NCBI RefSeq assembly: GCF_036320965.1
Contig: NC_092238.1
Span: 26,718,403 to 26,782,402, forward strand
DNA from: Panulirus ornatus
Lineage: Eukaryota; Arthropoda; Malacostraca; Decapoda; Palinuridae
Length of the DNA: 64,000 nucleotides
Reading direction: 5' to 3'
The position numbers and the translations under genes were made by a program. The notes beneath the pieces are model-generated. The model had not been told where the DNA came from, made no database searches, and saw only the letters and a list, made by a program, of their open reading frames with translations. Below, piece after piece: positions 54,920-64,000 of this stretch. The stretch's first letter is position 1. Each line of letters begins with the position of its first letter.

Positions 54920-57765
54920 CCAAGGTCGGATTCTGGCCATCACTTTCACTGACGGCATTTCCTCCCCCGTCCAGATAATGGACTGGTTCCATCTGCTATA
55001 TAAACAGAACATCATCTCTTAAGTCCACAATTGTCAGCTGAACGAACTCGCACCATTCTTGCAGGAAATCAGGATTTGCTATTTTTTTCTAGTATTACAG
55101 TAATGGTTACTACATATTTCGGCTGGCTTTATCGACGTACCTGATTTCTACTTATAATAACTTGAATACTTTACTTCTGCAAGCAATGTGGCCATACGAA
55201 ATTTGGATCTTAAAGCAGAAAAAAAATAATGTCTGCTATTATCATGGCAGCCTTATCCCATACGTCATACCACTTGATGTAGTGAAATGAGCCCTTAATC
55301 TTTTCCCCCGTTACGACTTTCGTACATCAGTCTCCGTCGGGTGTGTTGTTATTAATCAATTACTTTTTCTGAAGTTATATTGATTAGTCCGTCTGGAATA
55401 TTGTCCACGAACACGAACGTGTTTACGGAATACGGAGCCAAACCTCTAAGTGTATTTCAGTTACCCATAAAATTTTGACTGATGGTTTTGTGCGAGTTCA
55501 GCTTAATTTCTAATCAAATCTACCATGAGTAGAAATGGTAACGAAAGAGACAGAGAGAGAGAGTCGGCAACTCACCTCCTCCTCCTTCTCCTGACGACAA
55601 CATGAAGTCGAAAGTCGGGTTCCATCGGTCGGTCAGTCGATGGCGAGGGTCAAGCTGCCTCTGGTGCCTTTAATGTTTACAATACCTGCCAAAGATGGAG
55701 ATACAACGGCGATTTATATAATTCGTTATTAATCACATCTCACATAATGTCTATAGTCGGCTGAAGGCACTCATTAGTTATTTCCTTTATAACTGTTCAC
55801 ATGTATGTTATTTTTTTTTTCTGTAGATAAAACCGTGTTAGGCAGTGAACTAAAATCCTCATAAACACGTCATTTTACACTGACTTACTATTGGATGTAT
55901 AATGATTTAAATCGTGTATTGCAAATTCATAAGAAATTCTTGATGATTTGTATTTAAGATAAGAGTCTCTCATGCTGATCCAATTGTTTAAATGGTAAGA
56001 TATTTGTGGCAATCACCGAGAGACCAACACCTTGTGAAGGTCAATTGTAAGGTCTGAAACCCATTTCCTGCATGGCCCACCAGCCAGTCTACCCTGGTGG
56101 AAACAATCACTAAACACTCCATAATAAAGTCAAAGCTAATAAGAATGCGGATCTGAATTAGACATTTATTAATATGCTTCAGTGAGAAGCGAGACTGATT
56201 CATTAAAGAATACACCGCGTTTTATTGTAGGTGATAGAAGAAACAATTATAGTAGGAACAGAAAATCCATTGAATATGTGTTGAATAAATGTCGACGAAT
56301 TATATGCAGAGTAGTCAACCTTTCCTCAACCTCAGCAATACTAATGGAAATGGGTGACATTAGGCCGGACGTAATCAGATATTACAGATTTGAAAAGACT
56401 TTCTTTGTAGCTAGCCATTAATTCCATTTTCTCTAAATAGTATATGACAGAAAATGAAAAGATTTTAGGGGAAACATAATCAAATGCTCCTGGTATTTAT
56501 TGTTAATAATTGGTGATAATATTGAATGAAAGATTTTTCTGCTGAAACAGTCAATAACACAAAGATAAAGGAAAATTTGCTTAGAAATAGAATGAAAATG
56601 AAGGAAACAAAGACGTTTCAAATACCAAAAGTATACTAGAAAAAAATGCTTATTGCAAGGCTTTATCTCCATCATCATTATTGATTAAAAAACTTGTTGT
56701 GTAGTTACCGATTGTAACAGTTTTCTTTAAAAGTAAAACTAAAGAAAATGAGAATATCTAGGGGAAACTCAATCAAATGTTAGTAAGATCATTAGTGAAT
56801 TGTGATTTGAATCGTGATTACTTTGAATTATTTTTTTATATAAAAAAACCAATGATACTGTTCATTTAATCGCTAGACATCAATGACCTTGTTAATTTCT
56901 TTAAGGATTTTAGAGGTAAATATTGATGGTAGAAGTTACTGGATCAGAAATAGCTTATACAAAGCTTTTACAAGTTCATTTACATTCACCAGTGAAACCA
57001 GTCGTACGGAAATGTTATCCTTAACACCATGCGTTTAGGACAGAGGTGGGCTGCTGGTACACTCAACAAGGTAGTTTTCTGTGTTCCATCCTCAGGGACG
57101 GGTGTTGTACTTAATAAATAAAACCGGATGATGCAACTTGTGAGGTGAAAGTTTAGGATTACAGTCAAATAAAAACACATTCCAGTTTCAAGATACAGAA
57201 AACGATAACAAAAAGAAGGAAAATGAAAATACATCAGAACGATGGCGTCAAAGCTAGACGAAAATTCCTACACCAATTTTTTTGATAACAGAAAGAGGAT
57301 ACTGATGTAGGAAAAGTTAAGAAATAATCTTAACATCTGACGAAAGTGAATTGAAAAATTCGATTATGCTAGACATCATCTCATTATGTGAATATTGATT
57401 GAAAGAACAATTGGTTAAGTCTTATGAATTGGTGAACGAGAAAGAAAGCTTATCCTAATACTGAAAGAACTGTCTGTATTAGTGTTGTAAACAGTACTCA
57501 TGAGATGAGTCTTAACGAAAGATACCCTGAATTCATCACTTTCGTTTGACTCATTCCCTGAAATGTTGAAATGGAAGAATAAAGACAAGATACATATGAG
57601 GAAGGTTAACAGAAGGGGCAACACGAGTGTAAACCTCTCTTCCTGCAACTCAAAAATAGTAATCAAACACAGTAACATAATCAGGCCTAAAGAATAAGAC
57701 ATTTTCAGAACTTTACAGTTGACTAGACTCAAAAAGGAAAAATGAAATCCAGTTTTCTTTGATGA
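54920..57765. other. AT-rich intergenic, no supported gene
   Basis: A minus-strand segment at about 55,573-55,621 ends in a good donor (GGAG|GTGAGT) after an ATG, but no partner exon was found. Confidence 0.4.
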
Positions 57766-57767
57766 TG

Positions 57768-58015
57768 TTTACCAACCTGGCTGCAGGATAGGTCGCGTTC
57801 CGTTGCCCAAGATCCTGAAGATGACGTTGATCCCGCGAAGACTTAGCAATTAAAACCCGACGAAGGTGGTGAAATCGTGTCCCGGGGTGAAGTGGAGGTC
57901 GCGAGTTCGAGCCCCGGCACCAATCCCAGGGTTGGGCTTGGCCACGCACCGTTGTACGCGCCCACCCGATCTCACTCCTGTAGCGGGAAGGAGCGAGTAA
58001 GGCGGTAATAATAAA
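57768..58015 (+). repeat. Dispersed repeat, copy 2 (tRNA-like B box)
   Basis: Same unit as at 21,470, extended on the right by CCTGTAGCGGGAAGGAGCGA and AGTAAGGCGG. It may be an old SINE; both strands show open frames that are not genes. Confidence 0.75.
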
Positions 58016-58582
58016 CTAAAGGCTTCGCTGAATCTGTCTGGCCTGGCAACCATGTTGGATGTTTGATCTACACGAAAGAGGCTTTAGTAATGAAGTGCCT
58101 CTGTGAATTTATGGGTCTTATACAACATCTCCAGGACATAAAGTCTTCGCTGAAGGAAACATACATTTGCCAAAACACTCCAGTTCTGCTCTCCGTGACC
58201 TGAGGAGGTAGTGAATGAGGTATATTTCACGGGGACTGTAGGTATTTATGTAACATTCCGCACACACACACACACACTCTCTCTCTCTCTCATGGCAGCT
58301 GAGGGCACCTGCGAATGAATGACGAACCTGTCCGTTGGGAAACACCTGATGCATTCCTTGATGGTTGGTTCTTCCGGTCTCGGGACATGTCAACTGCCAG
58401 GAGCCATTCAGGACAACAATGACGTTTTGGAACCACCAATCGAGATAAGATTGGAACAAATAATGCTATGATCATATATGTGTTCACTGCATATTTGGCC
58501 TTGTATTCCTTTATAGAATCAGTGGTCAACATTAATCTCATTCGTTTTCTAAAAGCTTCAATATTTCCGTGTAAACGTTATC

Positions 58583-58583
58583 A

Positions 58584-58635
<52 letters not shown>

Positions 58636-58650
58636 CATTATTATTATTAA
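58583..58650 (+). repeat. TTA microsatellite
   Basis: About 20 ATT units with one interruption. Confidence 0.95.
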
Positions 58651-59299
58651 GTCTATTGTCTTCTTCTCAGTATCTTTAGAAGTGTTAGTATCATTATCAT
58701 ACCATCGTTATGATGTGACATCATCATTTTCTTAACAGAAAATGTGTCTGCAAAAAGACCTATCGTAAAACACTCGTTCAATTCTACTTAAAGAAGGAGA
58801 AAGAGTTGCCGTAAGTAAGCAACCCCCTGGCTGTTTTACATGAGGGTCACCAGGCTTAACACGTGTTGAACATGATGATGACGTCTGCAGAATGTACAGT
58901 GATCACAGGAACATAACACGCGACCCTGGCTAAGCCCAGACGTCAGTAATGCCTGACGAAGGATGTCAGACCCCGATAATCCTCGAGTCTACTCCAAGAT
59001 TATCTAACCAAGACATCTAATTTCCTCGATAATTTGCTTCGGAAAATATTCTAAAATTATGTCGTCTTTCCCGACATCCGCACCCCCCTACCCCAAGGAT
59101 TCCCCCCCTACACCACCCACATCTGTTCCCCCACCCCTACCCCCAATCCCAAACCCCACCCCCACCAAGCCATTAGCTAATCTTGCTTCTTCTCCCCCGC
59201 CCTCCTGGGGTCTGACATTTAACCCACAAATCACCCCAGAAGCCCTACTGTCAGGAGGGAGGGTAATTGAGGAGGACCCCACATTCCGTCGGTGTCGTT

Positions 59300-59580
59300 T
59301 ACGAGGACCTACCGATCTCTGATGCGGTAGTTACGAGGTGGATTATAGAAGAATGTAGTTTCACCGGTGAGGACCCGCATCACACCTGGCAAGGTAATGA
59401 TAGCGAACCTCGAACTGTGTAAATCACGGAGCACGTAAAGGGTGCGTGTAAGGTAAAGGGTGTGTGCAGGGTGAAGGGTGTGTGCAGGGAGAAGGGTGTG
59501 TGCAGGGTGAAGGGTGAATGCAAGGTGAAGTGTGTGTGTGTGCAGGTGAAGGGTGTATGCAGGGGTGATGGAGACTGTAT
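59300..59580 (+). repeat. Dispersed repeat with 18-bp tandem tail, copy 2
   Basis: Contains GAATGTAGTTTCACCGG and CGAACTGTGTAAATCACG. About six units of the type GGGTGTGTGCAGGGTGAA follow (59,458-59,575). Confidence 0.65.
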
Positions 59581-59724
59581 CAACACTAACAATAGCAGGT
59601 CAACAGGAAGGACACTGATAATAACAACAATAACAGCACAGGCAAACACAACGGCAGTCATTGTTATCTTTTCTTTCCTCTTACCTTTACCACCTTTCTA
59701 CCTCTTCCCTCACCAACAACATCC

Positions 59725-60385
59725 CGGGTCCTACCACACCACCACCACCATCAACCACACCCCGGGTCCTACCACACCACCACCACCATCAACCACACCC
59801 CGGATCCTACTACACCATCACCATCATCAAACACACCCCAGGTCCTACCACACCCCGGGTCCTACCACGCCACCACCACCATCAACCACATCCCGGGTCC
59901 TACCACACCACCACCACCATCAACCACACCCCGGGTCCTACCACACCACCACCACCATCAACCACACCCCGGGTCCTACCACACCACCACCACCATCAAC
60001 CACACCCCGGGTCTTACCACACCACCACCACCATCAACCACACCCCGGGTCCTACCACACCACCACCACCATCAACCACACCCCGGGTCCTACCACACCA
60101 CCACCACCATCAACCACACCCCGGGTCTTACCACACCACCACCACCATCAACCACACCCCGGGTCCTACCACACCACCACCACCATCAACCACACCCCGG
60201 GTCCTACCACACCACCACCACCATCAACCACACCCCGGGTCTTACCACACCACCACCATCATCAACCACATCCCGGGTCTTACCACACCACCACCATCAT
60301 CAACCACACCCCGGGTCTTACCACACCACCACCATCATCAACCACACCCCGGGTCTTACCACACCACCACCACCACCAGCCCACA
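59725..60385 (+). repeat. 38-bp minisatellite, about 17 copies
   Basis: The unit is ACCACACCACCACCACCATC followed by AACCACACCCCGGGTCCT. Copies are nearly identical, with variants CCGGGTCTT and a CATCATCA form at the right end. Because 38 is not a multiple of 3 and no frame has a stop, it produces long His/Thr/Pro-rich open frames that are not evidence of a gene. Confidence 0.95.
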
Positions 60386-60399
60386 CTAGCCACACCCTG

Positions 60400-61610
60400 G
60401 GATCCCCCACACCACAACCATCACAAACCACTAACGATCGTTTGCAAATCACAACCCTCGTTTATGAAGTATCTCACATTCATATTATAGCTAAATCACC
60501 GATGCCAGAACTTTCACTAATATAATATTCCTAGAATTCATTGTTTAAATTTCTGAAAATAACACGTACACACACAAAAAATTAAAGATTGTTGTATGAT
60601 AACAGCACCTGAAATCGTCTACACTGCTCTCATAACACGTTCAATACCCGGGTAACCTAACTGATCTCAACGCCTTGTTTCAGAGATAACTGTTCAGCTT
60701 CCAATATTTTTTTCCTTACGTTAACCGACATGGGAAGGGCAGACACGTCTTAATCATGGCCATCGCAAATGAAAGAAGAATACACACACAAATAATAAAA
60801 ACAAAATATCAATCAGCGCTCTGGAGCTAATTGAACACTTTACTGGCGCAAAAGTGCACAAGAGTGGAGTGGGTCTGAGGATGAAGAAAGGAGAAAAGAA
60901 AGAGATAGGTGATAGGCTTTATCAGTGGGAGAGATAGCCATAGACTGATCAGGTTGACAGAGAGGAAAACAAGGTTGAGTTATAAATAGTTGTTAGAGAT
61001 AGTTTTGGTTGAGGGACCATATTGAGATATATCAAGCAAAGGGGATGCAGGTAGAGGATTAGCAACGTTCATGCAAATGTCGCCACGGCTATTCTATTCA
61101 TGTCTTCTCGTCACAGTCCGTGGTGGGTGGAGAGCTCTTCCTCCCGGATGCTGAGATAGAAAGGCACCTATCACACCATCTCGATGAGGCAACGATCACC
61201 GTAATGACAGTGAAAGTCGCGCAAGATGGGGGCGAGGCGACTCGACAGTGACCAATTATTAACAACACCACGGGAGGGAGGTGAAACGGGATGATAACTG
61301 AGGACGGAGGTGTGATTAGAGTAATGCTCAAGAGTAGAGAGGACGTCGGGATGATGCCTGAAGACAAAGGTATGACTAAAAAAGCTCGATGGTGAAAGAA
61401 GGACGTCGGAATGGTATAAGTCAAGATGATGATCAAGGGAAAGGGGATACTCATCCGGATAATTACAGATAAATGAGCTTTTAGGATGATAACTACATGA
61501 GGAGCTAAGTCGCGATGATAACTGAGAGGTAGAAGAATTTTGCTTAGGTAAACACTAGATTCCACAGTGCTGAGGTAATTATGTGGTCTCTATGATGCTG
61601 GACAAAAATA
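60400..61610. other. No gene seen
   Basis: Moderately low-complexity unique DNA, no supported feature. Confidence 0.45.
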
Positions 61611-61616
61611 CCTGGT

Positions 61617-61617
<1 letters not shown>

Positions 61618-61700
<83 letters not shown>
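61618..61700 (+). repeat. GA microsatellite
   Basis: About 41 GA units. Confidence 0.98.
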
Positions 61701-61703
<3 letters not shown>

Positions 61704-61871
61704 TACATAGTATTTAGGACGGAATCCTGCATTGAAGTAAGGCTAGCGTGAGAGGGAGAGAGAGAACTTGACTCAAAATCCATCAGATACCGAATACTAT
61801 ACTTGATAAAAATGTTGTGTTTATGTATATGAAGTTCATTCCTGACACCCAAAGCTAACTGACTTCATACC

Positions 61872-63335
61872 TCCGACACATATATCCTCTTGGTCAATCT
61901 TTCCTCACTCATTCTCTCCATTTGCCCTAACCACTTCAAAACACCCTCTTCTGCTCTCTCAACCACGCTCTTTTTATTTCCACACATCTCTCTTACCCTT
62001 ACGTTACTCACTCGATCAAACCACCTCACACCACACATTGTCCTCAAACATCTCATTTCCAGTACATCCATCCTCCTGCGCACAACTCTATCCATAGCCC
62101 ACGCCTCGCAACCATACAACATTGTTGGAACCACTATTCCTTCAAACATACCCATTTTTGCTTTCCGAGATAATGTTCTCGACTTCCACACATTCTTCAA
62201 GGCTCCCAGAATTTTCGCCCCCTCCCCCACCCTATGATCCACTTCCGCATCCATGGTTCCATCCGCTGCCAGATCCACTCCCAGATATCTAAAACACTTC
62301 ACTTCCTCCAGTTTTTCTCCATTCAAACTCACCTCCCAATTGACTTGACCCTCAACCCTACTGTACCTAATAACCTTGCTCTTATTCACATTTACTCTTA
62401 ACTTTCTTCTTCCACACACTTTACCAAACTCAGTCACCAGCTTCTGCAGTTTCTCACATGAATCAGCCACCAGCGCTGTATCATCAGCGAACAACAACTG
62501 ACTCACTTCCCAAGCTCTCTCAACCCCAACAGACTTCATACTTGCCCCTCTTTCCAAAACTCTTGCATTTACCTCCCTAACAACCCCATCCATAAACAAA
62601 TTAAACAACCATGGAGACATCACACACCCCTGCCGCAAACCTACATTCACTGAGAACCAATCACTTTCCTCTCTTCCTACACGTACACATGCCTTACATC
62701 CTCGATAAAAACTTTTCACTGCTTCTAACAACTTTCCTCCCACACCATATATTCTTAATACATTCCACAGAGCATCTCTATCAACTCTATCATATGCCTT
62801 CTCCAGATTCATAAATGCTACATACAAATCCATTTGCTTTTCTAAGTATTTCTCACATACATTCTTCAAAGCAAACACCTGATCCACACATCCTTTACCA
62901 CTTCTGAAACCACACTGCTCTTCCCCAATCTGATGCTCTGTACATGCCTTCACCCTCTCAATCAATACCCTCCCATATAATTTACCAGGAATACTCAACA
63001 AACTTATACCTCTGTAATTTGAGCACACTCTTATCCCCTTTGCCTTTGTACAATGGCACTATGCACGCATTCCGCCAATCCTCAGGCACCTCACCATGAG
63101 TCATACATACATTAAATAACCTTACCAACCAGTCAACAATACAGTCACCCCCTTTTTTAATAAATTCCACTGCAATACCATCCAAACCTGCTGCCTTGCC
63201 GGCTTTCATCTTCCGCAAAGCTTTCACTACCTCTTCTCTGTTTACCAAATCATTTTCCCTAACCCTCTCACTTTGCACACCACCTCGACCAAAACACCCT
63301 ATATCTGCCACTCTATCATCAAACATCATCAACAT
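61872..63335 (-). pseudogene. Young RTE-like LINE reverse transcriptase fragment
   Basis: The minus strand encodes RKMKAGKAAGLDGIAVEF, CMTHGEVPEDWRNACIVPLY, then a 2-bp deletion at about 63,027 (GDKS/CSNYRG). After that comes one open frame of 387 aa with all RT motifs (FMNLEKAYDRVDRD, GLRQGCVMSPW, FADDTALVADS) and the C-terminal domain up to RLTKRIYVSEV. It stops because the copy itself is cut at 61,872, so the 3' end is missing. It is very similar to the copy at 31,058-32,219, so both are probably recent. Confidence 0.9.
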
Positions 63336-63339
63336 CATC

Positions 63340-64000
63340 AACACGTAGGTTCTAATTTCCTTCATTAGATTAACAATATAGGGATTTCAATTTGGCCTAG
63401 AACAGAAAATGTATCATACTAGCAAAGCAAATTACATTCTTTTAACTCCACCACCCCAAGAGAAAGGCGCAGAACTAGCCATTTCTAGATCTAAGTGAGG
63501 CATGAATAAAGATAATGGAAGCAGCAGAAAAATGGATGAGGAAGGATTGATGAGCAAGGTGCAGAAAGCCAGCCAGAAGCCTCAAACTGTGGGTTATCTC
63601 AGCCAACTCTGCCACCACCAGCCACACTCATCAATACCAACTCCTCAGCCTGGGAACCCCCATGTTATATCACGTAGCTTCCACATTCTCATGCAATATA
63701 TCATCCAAACAGTCAAGTTCATCATCTGCTGCGGACCAAGTTAGATTTACTTCAGCCTTCTGCGACATTCCTAAGAATCACGATCCATCATTATCTTCCA
63801 AGCGACAGTCATATGATGAAATCGTTTGTTGAAAGCATTAAGGGCAATTGTGCATACATCGAGCTGCTAAGCTAAACATGACATTAACAAATGGGGTACA
63901 TTTTTCCTTTGTCAATAACCACATATTTCAGTGATGTCTAATCATTCAGTGATAAACAAATCCTCTATTCACTATCATATATATCAGTGAGTAAAGTTAT
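63340..64000. other. No gene seen at the right edge
   Basis: Unique sequence beyond the RT fragment; only short frames. Confidence 0.45.

Noticed and set aside
55573..55621. Possible minus-strand first exon ending GGAG|GTGAGT
   Set aside because: Two ATG frames are possible and no partner exon is recognisable downstream.
59462..60490. 342-aa and 242-aa His/Thr/Pro-rich open frames
   Set aside because: Explained entirely by the stop-free 38-bp minisatellite and the neighbouring 18-bp tandem repeat.
1..64000. tRNA, rRNA, CRISPR or prokaryotic operon
   Set aside because: Only tRNA-like SINE fragments were seen; no full cloverleaf, rRNA block, spaced direct-repeat array or operon-like gene packing.

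Overview
The window reads as nuclear DNA of a decapod crustacean (lobster, crayfish, shrimp or crab lineage; inferred). It is AT-rich and has long introns with GT-AG junctions. TA, CT, CA and TTA microsatellites are very abundant, and there are many decayed non-LTR retrotransposons of the RTE and Jockey types. It also carries a Cys-loop channel with pattern-recognition domains, an architecture I recall being reported from decapod genomes. I see no prokaryotic genes, CRISPR arrays, rRNA genes or convincing tRNA genes.

Layout: 1-6,700 is gene-poor, with low-complexity tracts and one short retroelement set in TA repeats. 7,000-9,743 (+) holds a candidate small spliced gene (66 aa, with a 28-nt microexon). 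It converges on a minus-strand transcript candidate between 12.5 and 9.77 kb, which includes a 56-aa Cys-rich ORF. 13,705-22,608 (-) is the best-supported and most interesting gene. Eight exons in consistent phase give an 858-aa chimeric receptor: signal peptide, pentraxin/LamG-like domain, C-type lectin domain, LDLa repeat, Cys-loop ligand-binding domain and four membrane segments. 26.9-38.9 kb is a retrotransposon graveyard: one Jockey-like fossil and about ten RTE-like pieces in both orientations, including an apparent full-length 5'-inverted copy. 41,431-42,312 (-) is an intact single-exon RRP36 gene for ribosome biogenesis. 46.3-46.5 kb carries tandem CCAAT motifs. 49.9-52.9 kb is a diverged tandem array of roughly 420-bp units separated by CT repeats. 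53.1 kb has a foldback MITE. 57.8, 59.3 and 59.7-60.4 kb hold dispersed repeats and a 38-bp minisatellite. 61.9-63.3 kb is a young RTE-like reverse transcriptase copy.

The genes share no obvious pathway. The chimeric receptor would couple extracellular glycan or pattern binding to ion flux at the plasma membrane, while RRP36 is a nucleolar housekeeping factor. The rest is mostly repeat biology.
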